A stretch of DNA of 64,000 bases from Heterohyrax brucei (GCA_028571685.1 CM053144.1:101524171-101588170); one strand, 5' to 3'; counted from the stretch's first letter, positions 21,721 to 33,610 are shown. Made by a program: numbers and translations. Notes: generated from the letters alone by a model not told the origin.

Positions 21721-23082
21721 TTCAACATCTCTGAGATGCTGTAACACAATTTTTTTGCCATTTATATTCTTCAAATAAGCATAATTTCAAATTGATTTAA
21801 CACCATGTTCAACTTCAAGAAAACCTCCTATTATTTGACATCTTTTTTCATTGTCCAGAACATATTTAACGATTACCAACTACGCACTTTTCTAGAAATT
21901 AGACTTCTAAAAATGAACAAAGTGGACAAAAAAATCTGTTTTTATTCTCAAGTCAGCTGGTTTCATCTTTCAGTTGTATATAGTAATCAACACTACCACT
22001 GCAATTCCAGAGCCCTAATGAAGCTAACTCCCCACTCATTGTGTAAAAAACAACAGCAATGAATCACTGGAAGGTGAAACACACTGTATAATAGAAACTA
22101 CCACTACTAGGTGTTGAAATAGTCCATACGGGGAAACTGTGCTTTGCTGAACCATCAGTGAAAAATTACAGAGCAAAAAAGGAAAATCATGCAAGCAGAA
22201 TTGTTTCTTGCAGCTCACTGACTTTTTGAACACCAAATCAACATCCTGGTTCAAAGAGGCACTCTCTTAATGAGACTGAGCAACTCCTTAAACAATTCTG
22301 GGTATCCTGCCTGAGGGCTTCATTACCTGACATCTAAGATAATTTCTGGTCTGACTCTCTGGGACCATAAGTGACAAGTATCAGGAGTCACTAGAGAGCC
22401 ACAGAGCTCCATATGTTCTGCTTCCTACTGCACCCTCCTATAGGCAAGTCTGGAGGAATGCCAAGCCCCACGTACTCAGGATAAGATAGGTGGGCCCAGG
22501 CACCTTCAATAATGCAAAGAGAGCCCCAAACCTCTGTGAGTGTTTGTTTTTCACTGTTTGTGACATTCCTGCCCCATCAGAATTTATAATTGAACTTATT
22601 TGCCCTTTATGCCTATTGTGTCAGTCCTACAAGGAAACCCAGGGATCCCTGGTCATCTCTCATTCCTAGTACAGTAGCCAGAGAAAATATAGGATACTCA
22701 GTTGAATTTAAACAGGACTTCCTGTATTTTTATTTGTTAAAGCTAGCATCCTTAGGCCCTAGGCCTCTCAGCCCTGCAGGAGAAAAGAACCATAACTATG
22801 AAGACTTCTTGATCACCCAGCTTATTTTAAGTCGCAAGCACTTGTCATTCTATACTTGCTATCTCTCACCTCTGTGTTTTCACCATAGCATTTATCGTTA
22901 TCTCATATATAATACTTTTTAATTGTGTTTTCTATCTTTATTCTCTACTCTCACATCCTCCCACCAAAATGAGAGTCTGACCAGATCATATTTATCCAAA
23001 GTGTCCAAGGTATATCTTCAGAACCTATAATAATGTCTGACACTGATTAAATACTGTTAAATATTTGTGAATGAACTTGTTT
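21721..23082. other. No gene seen; possible old repeat
   Basis: The 110-codon plus-strand frame 22590-22922 overlaps phrases 'gtagccagagaaaatatagg' and 'ttttatttgttaaagctagc' that recall an ancient mammalian repeat tail, so I do not call it a gene. The remainder is unique-looking. Confidence 0.45.
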
Positions 23083-23093
23083 AGATAAATGTA

Positions 23094-23750
23094 ATAATAT
23101 CAACAATAAAAAGGTAAACAACCCAATTAAGTGATGGGCAAAGGAGATGGACAGACACTTCACCAAAGAGGACATCCAAGCAGCCAAAAGGCACATGAGG
23201 AAATTCTCACTATCACTAGCTATTAGAGAAACACAAATCAAAACCACAAAGAGATACCGTCTCACCCCACCAAAGTTGGCCATAATCCAAAAAACGCAAA
23301 ACAACAAATGCTAGAGAGGCTGTGGAGAGTGAAACTCACCTACACTGCTGGTGGGATTGCAAAAGGGTATAAGTGCTTTGGAAAGCAATTTGGCACTTCC
23401 TTAAAAAGCTGGAAATAGATACGCTATTTGATCTAGTAATCCCACTGTTCAGAATTTATCCTATACAAACAACAACTATCACACAAACAGATACATGCAC
23501 ACAAATGTTTGTTTCAGCACAGTCCACAACAGCAAAAAGATGGAGTCAATCTAGATGCCCATCAACAGAGGAATCGATAAACAAACTATGGTATATATAC
23601 TCAATGGAACACTATGCAATGATAAAGAATAATGATGATTTTAGGAAGCATCTCATAACCTGGTTTCAACTGGAAGACATTATGCTGAGTGAAATTAGTC
23701 AGCAGCAAAAAGGACAAATATTGTATAAAATCCCTGCTATAAGGACTTAA
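23094..23750 (+). pseudogene. L1 ORF2 C-terminal remnant
   Basis: Codons from 23373 give 'WHFLKKLEIDTLFDLVIPLF', 'PSTEESINKLWYIYSMEHYA' and 'LEDIMLSEISQQQKGQILYK', the characteristic end of L1 ORF2 downstream of the reverse transcriptase. The upstream part ('caccaaagaggacatccaag') lies in another frame. The catalytic domains are missing because of 5' truncation. Confidence 0.88.
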
Positions 23751-24716
23751 AAATAGACTTATGTGCAGAAGAAAAGACTTTGATAGCTGCAGGAGTAGGG
23801 AAGGAGGGAGAAAGTCAGTCACAGATTAGTTGATAGAAATTTGGTTAGGTGAAAGCAGTGACAGCACACAGCAGAAAGCAGATCAATTTAACTGGACTTC
23901 ACTATAATCTGAAAACTCTTCTCATCTCAATCCAGTATTGTAAGGATGGAGTAGCATAGGTGGGGTTCTGGGAACCAGGTTTTCAGGTAACATCTAGGCC
24001 AACTGGCATAACTAACCTATTGCTAAGAGAGTCTTCCACACCCCATATTGGTGAGTGGCATCTGGGGTCTTAAAAGCTAGCAAGCTGCCATCTGAGGTAC
24101 ACCAAATGTTCCCAACTCATCCAGAACAGATGATGACTGAGAACAACAAAGACACACGGAAAAAAGAGCCCAGGAGACAGAAGGACCTGGGTGAATGGGA
24201 GACTGTACCAATCAATATGGGACCAGAAGAACTGGATGGTGTCCAGGACCACCAAAGACAGCTGTGATGGGGCACACAATGTCAAGTCCCTGTGGCAGCA
24301 TGAGAAAAAGGGGGGTGCAGCTCAAGGACTCTACTAAAAGACTAGAACTGATGGTCCGGGGCCTGGAGGATCCCCTGGGACATGGCCACTAGACCTACTG
24401 CTGCCTCTGACCAGAAAACACTACTGAGGTTAACTCTTTGGACAAGAATGGACTGGACTTGGGGACACAGTGTGAACATATGGTGTGTGTATTTTACGGT
24501 TTTATACATGTATAGCAGGCTGTCATACTGGCATTTTTCTAGATGAGAGAGAAGAGGAGGGGACAGAAGCTTGTTAAGAGGATACAAGTAGTGCTTGAAA
24601 GGGAGGAGTGCGCTGTCACCATGCAAGGAGAGCAGAAGCAGCTGCAGACAGGTGGGCATGCAAAGTTGGTTTGGATTGTATATTTTCACTTACCACAATA
24701 AAGAAATAAATAAAAA
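23094..24716 (+). mobile_element. L1 LINE, 5'-truncated, with 11-bp TSD
   Basis: ORF2 C-terminal sequence (23094 to about 23750) is followed by a long 3' UTR and an A-rich tail (AATAAAGAAATAAATAAAA). The direct repeat 'agataaatgta' at 23083-23093 and 24717-24727 flanks the element exactly. The 3' UTR ('gtggcatctggggtcttaaa', 'ctagcaagctgccatctgag') is shared in reverse with 28551-29747 and 49771-50780. Confidence 0.93.
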
Positions 24717-24828
24717 GATAAATGTATATACATTTGATGTAAAAAGTTCTTGGCATTATGATCTTTATCATATCTAAGCTGATTATAATAATGAATCCTG
24801 CAAATGGCTGACATCTGTTGAGAATGCA

Positions 24829-24992
24829 ATAGAAATACTGGCGGCATAGTGGTTAAGTGTTACGGCTGCTAACCAGAAGGTTGGCAGTTCAAACCCACCA
24901 AGTGCTCCTTGGAAACTCATTGGAGTAGTTCTACACTGTCCTATAGGGTTGCTATGAGTTGGAATTAACTTGATAGCAGTAGATTTGGTTTG
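24829..24992 (+). mobile_element. AfroSINE-type SINE, short form
   Basis: 'ggcggcatagtggttaagtg', 'ggcagttcaaacccaccaag', 'tatagggttgctatgagttg', tail 'gtagatttggtttggg'. Confidence 0.9.
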
Positions 24993-25017
24993 GGTAATAT
25001 GTACCAGATAGTATGCT

Positions 25018-25400
25018 ATGCAGTGTAAGTAATTTAACTCAATGCTCGCAAAACCTCAAGGAGACTGCTACTGTTGTGTATCTTCCAGTAGCTTCTGACT
25101 CATAGTGGCCCCACATGACAGAGAACTTCCCCATAGGGTTTCTTCATGAGAGCAGATCACCAAATCGTTTCTCCATGGAACTCCTGGGTAGGTTTTCACT
25201 TTGGCCAACTTTCTGGTTGGCAAAGGAGTGCTTAACCACTGTGCTACCAGGGCTCCCTTCAAGGCAGTAGGAACTGTTATTATCCCCATTTTACAACTGA
25301 GGAAGCTGGTACTGATAAAGTAACTTTTCTAAAATTGCACAAGGTAGCACTGAGAGTCAGATCCAGCAGCCTGACTCTGAAATCTGAGTTTGTTCCTTGG
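25018..25400 (-). mobile_element. MIR SINE split by an AfroSINE
   Basis: Left piece 'atttaactcaatgctcgcaa', right piece 'gttattatccccattttaca' and 'actgaggaagctggtactga'. Together they read as consecutive reverse MIR sequence, interrupted at 25065-25262. Confidence 0.75.
25065..25262 (-). mobile_element. AfroSINE-type SINE, long form
   Basis: 'cttctgactcatagtggccc', 'gagcagatcaccaaatcgtt', 'gaactcctgggtaggttttc', 'ttaaccactgtgctaccagg'. The middle identifies the long form. Confidence 0.75.
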
Positions 25401-25987
25401 CTTCTTTCTTAGAAAAGAATGCTTTTACATGGGTACAATAAAGATATGAAAAGAGTCTAAAATATTTTTGCATACTATTAAAGGCTTTCAAATGAATAAA
25501 TGACTAATCCAAGCTGAAGAATTTTGCTTAACACATCTTTGTACACAAAATAAAACCTAGAACTGAACAAATTCAGAAATCTTACACAAAAGAAAATTTG
25601 AAGTCATTACCTACATTAAGGTGTGTGTGTGAAGGATGGGGGTGCAGATCACAGCTGCTCATTGTTGTTGCTCAGATCTTTACTCTAGAAAGTAACAACA
25701 TATAATTGGCCACATGCCAGAAATATACTTTAGGATATTTGTTAACTCAGCACTTTATAAAGATGACAAAGGAATTTGTGGATAACAGTTTAAGCCTCTC
25801 AGATTGAAGAAAGAGAACAGTATTAACTTTACTGGTAATTGGAACATAAATATGTACAGTAATGGATGGACTCTGACACATATATTTCTCATCCCTTCTC
25901 ACTAGGGAATAGCCAGTGATCCTTACTACTGACACAAAGGGGATCTCTTTCCGTCTTAGCTCTTCCTTTCTAACTGAATTTCACTCA
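25401..25987. other. No gene seen
   Basis: Unique-looking AT-rich sequence. Confidence 0.5.
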
Positions 25988-26162
25988 GGGAAAACCCTGG
26001 TGTTTTGAAACCTGGGGTTGTGACAGTTAACTGCTATAGCTGCTAACCAAAAGGTCAGCAGTTCAAATCCACCAGACGCTCCTTGGAAACCCCATGGGGG
26101 CAGTTCTACTCTGTCCTATACGTCAGAATCAAAGCAATAGCATCAGGTTTGTTTTTCGCTTT
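25988..26162 (+). mobile_element. AfroSINE-type SINE, short form
   Basis: 'gggaaaaccctggtgttttg', 'tagctgctaaccaaaaggtc', 'agttcaaatccaccagacgc', 'gggcagttctactctgtcct'. An extra segment sits in the head, and the 3' part is shortened. Confidence 0.85.
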
Positions 26163-26604
26163 GTAGCGGGTCCCTTTTCCTGTACGAGAGTGCTTGTTGT
26201 CACTTACATGTTGCTCTCCATCTTAGTGATTTACGAACTCCCTATTACTTGGTTTCTAGAGGTACTCAATATTTTCTGTAAAATGCAGACTTTTCTCTTT
26301 GTCTGACAACCAGGCAGAGGTATTTTTCTGTTTGCCTGGCTCTGCAAATCATTCTTACCTGAAGTGTGCGTTTGACTTTGGTTTTCTCTGATGATTACTT
26401 CCTGTGCCCAGTTATCTTTGCTCCTATAGCTAGACACAATGTCCTCTGGCATCAAGTGTCATTTCCTGTTGGGCTACAAAATGAAAATTAGTGGCCTGTA
26501 CCAGTATCAGGGCCCAGTAACAAACCATAAGAAGCAATAACCTAGAGCTGTTGCTGATAAACCCTTGTACAGAAATGTGTTTCCTGGACTTTTCTCAACC
26601 ATCT
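26163..26604. other. No gene seen
   Basis: Unique-looking sequence; short open frames on both strands show nothing recognisable. Confidence 0.5.
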
Positions 26605-26760
26605 AACATAGGGATCAGCAAACTGTAGCCTGTAAACCATCCTGGTTTTTTGTGCAGCCCAGAAACTAGGAATTGTTTCTACAGATGAACATTTGTAGCT
26701 AATACGGTGATAAGGAACACTAACTTTGAATCTCAATTAAGTAAAATGTTATAGTAAGAA
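26605..26760. mobile_element. Possible hAT-type DNA transposon remnant
   Basis: 'gggatcagcaaactgtagcc', 'tgtaaaccatcctgg' and 'tttttgtgcagccc' resemble the start of a mammal-wide non-autonomous hAT-like repeat ('...caaactacggcccgcgggcc...'). Family placement is from memory and weak. Confidence 0.35.
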
Positions 26761-26807
26761 GAAAAAATCCTTTCTTCTCATTGCTCTTGTTGTCTTACTT
26801 ATTAGGG

Positions 26808-26945
26808 ATTCCATGTGCTCACAGGGTTTTAAATGCTGTAATCCCTGGGAAGCAGACCACTAGGCCTGTCCTCTGAGATGCCTCTGGCTGGGTTCAAGCT
26901 GCTGACATCCCAGCCAGTTGAGCATTTACGCATTCGTACCACCCA
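26808..26945 (-). mobile_element. AfroSINE-type SINE, long form, partial
   Basis: 'gaagcagaccactaggcctg', 'tcctctgagatgcctctggc' and 'tgggttcaagctgctgacat' match the reverse long-form middle. The 3' third is lost. Confidence 0.6.
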
Positions 26946-27581
26946 TGAACTCCTCCTTCTTCTCATCAGTAGATTTTATATTACAAAAAAGTTGTATTTG
27001 ATTATTTTTATTATAGTTTGAATTGCATCAATAAAAAGCTTGGGAAATTATTTTCTTTTTTTACGTGAGTACATTCATAATATATTCCATCTGACCTCTT
27101 GGCAATCAAAGACAAAAACACTTATATGCTGGCCCTTTGGCCAATCCTTGATTTGATATTTGATGCTGAGGCAGTATTATGATTTTAAAAAGTTTACTGT
27201 TAATTTTTTTGAGGGAGCAGTTATAGTTTTGGCAACTCTAAATTTATCTATATGTCACTTAAGATGCTGTGGTTTGTATTGGTGGTGTTCTTATCAAAAT
27301 TCATTTTCATTTGTTACACGTGGTTGTGTGTGTGTTTTTGTTATTTTTTTTGTTTTCAAAGGATGTTCAATTTGTGCCTCTTAAATTCCTAGTATCTCAA
27401 CTGATTAACTGTTGTTAAAATACTCTATAAAGCAGCTTCTTTTGGTGGGTGTAGAACATAGGCACTATAGTCAAAGATATAATTCAGGTCATCTAAATAT
27501 ATGCCTCAGTAAACACAATCCAGAAAGTCTTTTCTTTCAGGCCCATCTCTTCCCTATCTACAACAAGGGTGGTATGATTTC
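26946..27581. other. No gene seen
   Basis: T-rich unique-looking DNA. The 74-codon frame at 27160 is hydrophobic and low-complexity, without a recognisable domain. Confidence 0.5.
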
Positions 27582-27642
27582 TGTGTATGTGTGCATGTGT
27601 GTGTGCGTGTGTGTGTGTGTGTGTGTGTGCACATGTGTGTAT
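27582..27642. repeat. (TG)n microsatellite
   Basis: Imperfect TG/CA dinucleotide tract, purest at about 27608-27628, with GC and AT interruptions near both ends. It explains the run of alternating Cys/Val in the overlapping frames. Confidence 0.95.
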
Positions 27643-27658
27643 TTATTAGAGTCCCAAA

Positions 27659-30460
27659 TTGAAAAGAAGAAATGATGAGGTTAAATACATGAACAGAAGA
27701 TCTCAAAGGGCAACTCAAGAAAACAAAGGAAATTATTATGATGAAATATACGAAGACCTGAAGTTGGAAAACCAAAAGGGAAGAACACTGTTAGCATTTC
27801 TCAAGCTGAAAGAAGTGAAGAAAAAAAAAATTCAAGCCTCTAGTTGCAACACTGAAGGATCTTTTGGACATAAAATAGAACAATGCAGGAACTATCAAAA
27901 AAAGATGGAACGAATATCCAGAGTCACTGTACCCAAAGGAACTGGTCAAAAGTCAGCCATTTCAGGAGGCTAATCAAGAAGCTGATTATATGATCAAGAA
28001 TAAGTGGTAATGAAAGCAGTAATCCAAGCTGCACTGAAAACACCAGTAAAATATAAGGCTCCAGGAATTAAAGGAATACCAACAGAGATGTTTCAACAAG
28101 CAAATATAATCCTGGAAGCATTCCCTCATTTATGCCATGAATTTGGAAAGACAGTTTCTTGGCCAATTGACTGGAAGAAATTCATATTTATGCCTATAAC
28201 AAAGAAATGTGATCTGACAGAATGTGGACATTATTGAACAATATTATTAATATCACACACAAGTAAAATTATGCTGAAGATAATTCAAAAACAATTGCAG
28301 CAATATAGCAATAGGGAACTCGTAGAAATGCAAGCTGGATTCAGAAGTGACGTGGTATTAAGGAAATCCCTATTAAGGTCATAGGGACCTAGGCTGAAAT
28401 CAGAGAGTAGCAGAACAGTATTTACCCATATTTTATTGACTATGCAAAGGCATTCAACTGTGTGGAACATAATAAATTACAGATAATATTCTCAAGAATG
28501 GGAATTCTAGAACATTTAATTGTGCTGAGGAACCTGTACATTGCCCAAAATCCCAAGTACCCACCTCTCTGTTCCTCTGTCTGCTCTCCTCACTCTGCAA
28601 CACCACACGCATCTTTTTCACTCTTTACTTCTAGTATCCATTCAACCAGCACTTGTCCCTTCCTCTTCACCTTCTCCTCTCCCATCCAGAAATAAACCAG
28701 TAGGACAGCCTTATATATCTATGTTAAACCATAAGGTACACACACCACATGCATCACTCTGTGTCCCCAAGTCCAGTCCTTTCTGTCTGAAGTGTTGATT
28801 TCAGCACCGCTTTCAGCTCTGGGTTAGCATCAAGTCCAGAGGCCACATCCTCAGGGGCACTCTCGGTTGTCAGACCGCAAGGTCTGGTCTCTTAATAGAG
28901 TTCTAGATCTGCACACCCTTTTTTCTCATGCTGTGCTGGTGACTGTCTTGTGTCCCCTATCAGGGCTGTCTTTGGTTGTAGTTAGGCACCACCTGGTTCT
29001 TCTGGTCTCATGCTGACGTAGTCCTCAATCACACGGGTCCTTCTGTCTCCTGGGCTCATCTTCCTCATGTCTTTGATGTTCTCAGTTGTCATCCGCTTCA
29101 GGTGGGTTAGGAACAATTGATGTTCCTCAGATGGCAGCTTCCTGGCTTTTAAGACCCCAGATGCCACTCATCAGTACGGGATACAGAAGACTCAATTAGC
29201 AAAAGACTAGTTCTGCCAATTGACCTCGATGTCCCCTGAGAACAAGGTCCCCAGCCGCCTGTCCTGCTACTCTGTCTTTTGAAATGTTGAATGAAGATAA
29301 CCTTTTAGCTTGTGATGCAGTCCAGTTGTGCTGCTTTGCCTTCTACCATGTGCTGTCACTCCCTTCACCTAACTGAATTCCTATCGACTATCTATCAGTA
29401 ACCTTCTCTCTGCCTCAAAGAATATTTTCTTTGCAGCCATCAAAGAATATTTTCTTCTGTGTATAAGTCCTTTTTTAAGTCCTTACAATAATGGTTTCAT
29501 ATAACATTTGACCTTTTGCAGATGACTGATTTCACTCAGTGTAATCTCTTCCAGTTGGCTCCAGGTTGTGAGATGTTCCCTAAAATCATCATTGTTCTTT
29601 ACCATTGCTTAGTGTTCCATTGTGCATATATACCATAGTTTGTCTATCCTTTCATCTGTTGATGGGCACCTAGGTTGATTCCATCATTTTACTATTACGG
29701 ACAGTGCTACAATAAACACTGGTGTGTATGTATCTGTTTATGTGACAGCCCAAAAGGCAGTTTTTCAACGAGAACAACAAGGTGACGCTGCATGGTTTAA
29801 AACCACAAAAGGTGTCTGACAGGGCTGTATCTTTTCACTGTATTTATTCAACATACATGCTGAGTAAGTAATCTGAAAACCTGGACTATATGAAGAAGAA
29901 CACACCACCAGGATTGGTGGAAGACTCATTAACAACCTGCAATATTCAGATGATGCAAGCTTGCTTGCTGAACGGGAAGAGGACTTGAAGCAGTTACTGA
30001 TGAAGATCAAAGACAACAGCCTTCAGGATGGATTACACCTCAACACTAAAAAAAAAGTCCTCACACCTGGACCAATAAACAACATAATGATAAATGGAGA
30101 AAAGATTAAGGATTTTGTTTTAATTGTATCCACAATCAACAGCCATGGAAGCAACAGTCAAGAAATCAAACGACATGCTGCATACAGCAAATCTGCTTCA
30201 AAAGACCTCTTTCAAGTATTGAAAAGCAAAGATGTCACTTTGAGGACTCAAGTGTGCCTTACTCAAGCCATGGTATTTCTCAGTTGCCTCATACGAATGA
30301 AAACTGGACAATGAATAAGGAAGACTACACTAGAAGTGATGCCTTGGAATTATGGTGTTGGAGAAGAATATTGAACATACCAAGGACTGCAAGAACAAAC
30401 AAATCGATTTTGGAAAAACAACTAGAATATTTCTTAGAAGTGAGGATAGCAAGACTTTAA
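27659..30460 (+). pseudogene. RTE reverse transcriptase remnant
   Basis: The N-terminal part has 'KRRNDEVKYMNRRSQRATQE' and 'KNKAPG'-like sequence read as 'VKYKAPGIKGIPTEMFQQAN'. Motif A reads F-I-D-Y-A-K-A-F-N (about 28432-28458), with the first Asp kept and the usual second Asp changed to Asn. The catalytic YADD-type motif, as 'LQYSDDASLLA', lies after the insertion near 29940-29970. The C-terminal part ends with 'ALELWCWRRILNIPRTARTN'. The frame is broken by stops, indels and the L1 insertion. Confidence 0.88.
28551..29747 (-). mobile_element. L1 LINE, 5'-truncated, inside the RTE
   Basis: The right end holds the ORF2 C-terminus in reverse ('atatataccatagtttgtct', 'tgttgatgggcacctaggtt'). 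The rest is L1 3' UTR ('ttctggctttt'-type block 'cttcctggcttttaagaccc', 'agatgccactcatcag'). The direct repeat 'gcccaaaa' at 28543-28550 and 29748-29755 is a candidate TSD. Unusually, no T-run is seen at the left (3') end. Confidence 0.88.
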
Positions 30461-30700
30461 TGTACTTTTGACATGTTATCAGGAGGGATCAGTCCCTGAA
30501 GAAGGACTTTGGGCTTGGTAAAGGAGAAGATAAGGGTAAGAGAGGAAGACCCTCTACTAGCGAATTGATAGAGCGGCTGCAACAATGAGTTCAAACATAG
30601 CAGCAAATGTGAAGGTGGTGCAGGACTGGACCGTGTTTCCTTCTACGGTACACGAGGTTACTAGCAGTCACGACGAACTTGAGGGACTTAACAACAACAC

Positions 30701-31072
30701 ATATGTAACAATTAACCAGCATCTCATTTAAGAAAAATAATTACCCTAAGAAAATCTGCCAAAAAACTTTATATGCATCTCAACTTATATACCAACTGAA
30801 TTCCTTTTGCTGAGCCCCAAGAAATGCATGCAGGGTCCTTAATGTCACTATAAAAACATAGTTATGACTTGTTTTGTATTAAACATTTTCTTTAGCTGTG
30901 TGTATATACACACATATATATTTGTTTGGCAGGATCAATCAGCCAGGGGAAAAAGAGATCATAGGAGTAGCTGTATCCCTAAAGTTCTTTGTAAAGCCCA
31001 TCTTTTGATTTTAGCCAAGCTGGGATTATGGAGCACATAAACTCAACTTAAACCTCAGACAGTTTATTCATC
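30701..31072. other. No gene seen
   Basis: AT-rich with a short alternating purine-pyrimidine tract near 30900-30922. No gene or repeat family recognised. Confidence 0.5.
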
Positions 31073-31170
31073 GCTCACTAATCCACTCAACAAGCCTTTG
31101 CTAAGAATGTACTGTGAGCACTCAGACAGCAGTTTCTGCTTCAAAGGAGTTCATAGTTACTTAATCCTGG
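31073..31170 (-). mobile_element. L2 3' end fragment, possible
   Basis: 'aatccactcaacaagccttt', 'actgtgagcactcagacagc' and 'aaggagttcatagttac' follow the order of reverse L2 3' end (cattcaacaaatattt...aaggagctcacag). Weak. Confidence 0.4.
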
Positions 31171-31479
31171 TCAGCTAAGGTTAGCCCTAGAAGAGGCATA
31201 TGTAATTAGCCTTTTTAAGTGACCAATTTCTAAAGTTGCCAGAGATCGATAGGACAGCCCTGCCATTTCTGTCTCAGCTCCTAGAAGGCAGCACCTGGGG
31301 CTCCCTAGCTCCGCCGCCACATTAGCCTTCCTTGGGGGTCAGACTTTGAGGCCATCCCGACTGCATTGAAAACCAAAATTTCTCTTTTACTGCCCTATTT
31401 TACTTTTTTTTCTTCTCATTCCCTCAAGGCCAGATTGATTCTAAAAAGTCAACTGTCACTTAGAAAAGTGAAAAGATGA
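31171..31479. other. No gene seen
   Basis: Slightly GC-richer near 31250-31330. No coding pattern or repeat recognised. Confidence 0.45.
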
Positions 31480-31710
31480 AAGTAATAGCTAACATTTATT
31501 GATTCCAGTGCTTTCTTACAAGACATTACTGTACATGTTTTACATGAATTGGGTATATTTCCCTCACTTTAAAATATGACAGAGGTATTCCTATCATGGG
31601 TCATTCCAATGCAGAACATTTCAATAACTCGTCCAAGCCTGCTGTGCTGAGAAATAGAAGACAATGGTTACACAGTTACATAGCCAGCTAGTCAGGACAG
31701 TAGCTTTTAC
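31480..31710 (-). mobile_element. MIR-like SINE, minus orientation
   Basis: 'gtaatagctaacatttattg', 'attccagtgctttcttacaa', 'tacacagttacatagccagc' follow reverse MIR order (taacatttattga...ccaggcac...cacagctag). Diverged. Confidence 0.5.
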
Positions 31711-32889
31711 TCTCTAACATGCAGGTTTCAAGAGATGATCAGCCAGAGACAATCTTTCAAAGTTGGCCTCATACAAAATACAGATTACTCTGAGAGTAGG
31801 AATTTTGAGCTCAGGATGAGTGAAATAGGAAGGCCTGATAGGTGAAAAATGATTTTTTGTGAAAAGATCATTCTACGATGGTCAGAGTTGAACCTTAAGA
31901 TTTTGCAGCAAAGTTTCCGTTCATAAATGTAGTGCTTTTAGGCAACAGGGCCCTAACCTGGTTCACCCTGTTCCTAGGAGAGACTCTGTTGATCCTTCCA
32001 CTGGAGCTTTCTTGGAGTGCTTTTTTCACAGCATAGACAGAACACATCGAGCTCGCATGATGGCCAGGATGAAGAGGTATCAAGTTCAACCAGGACTTGT
32101 GATTCACCACTCTAGTCACAGGCTGAGTCATTCACAGAAACCCATTCCTTTGACACAACAGGGTATAGAGGCTGGAGCCAGGTAGCAGCAGAAAATTAAA
32201 GGCCAATTATCGAGAATTTTATAAGCTGCAAAATTCCTCAAATGTGAGACATGTCACGTTAGATGCAATTGTTGACAATGAATACATCTCTAAAATAAAA
32301 CTGCCAGGATGAGTTTTGGTTTTGTCTTTTGCATGAGTGTGCCTATCCCCTAGGAGCTTTGTAGAATGTGTTAAAAGAAGTCCTCACTTGTGAGGTCAGA
32401 CTACATAAATCATGGCAGATGTGTTGTGAAAGCAGCGTCTACGGTGCTGTCAGGGCTCTGCTTTCTGGTATCCCCTTATTACTTCCTCCAGTGGGCTCTG
32501 AGGCCCACTGGGTTGAATCCTGGAAAACAAAGATAAGTTGGCCCTCCAGTTGAACACAGGATACCTTCTGGTGCCTACAGTGATAAAAATCCACACCTGC
32601 AGCAATGCATTAAGGACAAAGGCAAGGTGAATGCCATCAACAGATGCCAATCATTCTTCTTTCACAAGAAATTCTAACTTCAGGACTTGCTTTACAGGTT
32701 TGATAGCACATCACATGTGATTCTGTACTACCCACCCTCTTGCTTTGAACAGGCTTGAATAAACTAAGCAGTTGGATCCTAAAGTGTTTTCAGGAAAGAT
32801 TTGCTTGTTCTTGGGTTTGTTTTCCATCTGCAAAAACTAGGTTTCTTATTCACTGAGTGAATAAGAAAAAACCACATTCACTCAAATAC
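31711..32889. other. No gene seen
   Basis: Unique-looking. Minus-strand frames at 31895-32131 and 32450-32650 have no recognisable domain. Confidence 0.5.
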
Positions 32890-33105
32890 AGCAAAAACCA
32901 AACGCACTGCTGTCAAGTAAATTCTGACTCATATGGCCACCCCATAAGACAGAAAGTCAGTTCTGACTCATATAGCCACCCTATAGGGCAGAGTGGAACT
33001 GTCTCCTCACCCCAGATTTCCAAGGAGTGCCTGGTAGATTCAAACTGCATATCTTTTGATTAGCAGCTGTGACACTTAACCACTACACCACCAAGGCAAC
33101 CAGAA
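32890..33105 (-). mobile_element. AfroSINE-type SINE with internal tandem duplication
   Basis: Reverse SINE from 'gcaaaaaccaaacgcactgc' to 'cactacaccaccaaggcaac'. The 3' module occurs twice in a row: 'attctgactcatatggccac' (about 32920-32939) and 'gttctgactcatatagccac' (about 32961-32980), each followed by a 'cc(c/t)ata(a/g)g(a/g)cag' block. Confidence 0.88.
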
Positions 33106-33419
33106 GATTATCTGAAATAGATTTGCTATAATGTCAGATGTGGTATTCCTGAATCCCCAGATATTTTGATAAAAATGTACTCCAAGTTCCAACACACAGA
33201 CTAAAGAATGCACCAGGCAGCCAAAAGCAGTGTCTTCTATTTGTCTTTAGGATGAAGCCTCACCATCTCATGACTGGACAAAGGAACTACAGAAATGGCA
33301 ATGCATGTTGGGTCAGGCTCACAGGATGCAAGGAGAGTGCTATGACGTCAAAAGTCCTTGGAAGTCCCTTATTTCTATTTCATTTCCTCCATGCTCACTC
33401 CTCTCATTTGTTTTGTAGC
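33106..33419. other. No gene seen
   Basis: Unique-looking; no gene supported. Confidence 0.5.
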
Positions 33420-33610
33420 AAGCGTAAAAGATTTGAAATTTGGGTTCCAGATTCCAGTTTTGCTGTTTCCTACTTGTTAGGCCCTTTTTCTTACGTAAAA
33501 TGAGGATCACATTCACCTTATAGGTTAACTGTGAGAATTATGTGAAGGAACATTTGCAAAATGCTCAGAATGATATCCTGATAGATCATGAACATTCAGC
33601 AGCTAGAGCC
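33420..33610 (+). mobile_element. MIR-like SINE
   Basis: 'tttgggttccagattccagt', 'ttacgtaaaatgaggatcac', 'gttaactgtgagaattatgt', 'atttgcaaaatgctcagaat' match the MIR order with moderate divergence. Confidence 0.65.

Larger units (their letters stand above)
27655..30700 (+). mobile_element. RTE LINE copy, split by an L1
   Basis: The most complete RTE copy here. The left part (27655-28550) runs from the region before the reverse transcriptase through its motif A; the right part (29756-30700) runs from the middle of the RT domain to the tail 'acttaacaacaacac'. The parts join cleanly once 28551-29747 and one copy of the 8-bp direct repeat are removed. The 5' endonuclease region is absent. Confidence 0.9.

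Noticed and set aside
22590-22922. 110-codon plus-strand frame
   Set aside because: It has no domain and overlaps phrases of an old repeat; no splice sites or promoter support it.
27582-27642. Cys/Val-rich peptide from the TG tract
   Set aside because: A microsatellite translated in frame, not a protein.
33235-33320. Possible 3' splice site 'ttgtctttag' followed by an open frame
   Set aside because: The frame has no recognisable domain and no donor partner; a pyrimidine tract with AG is common by chance.
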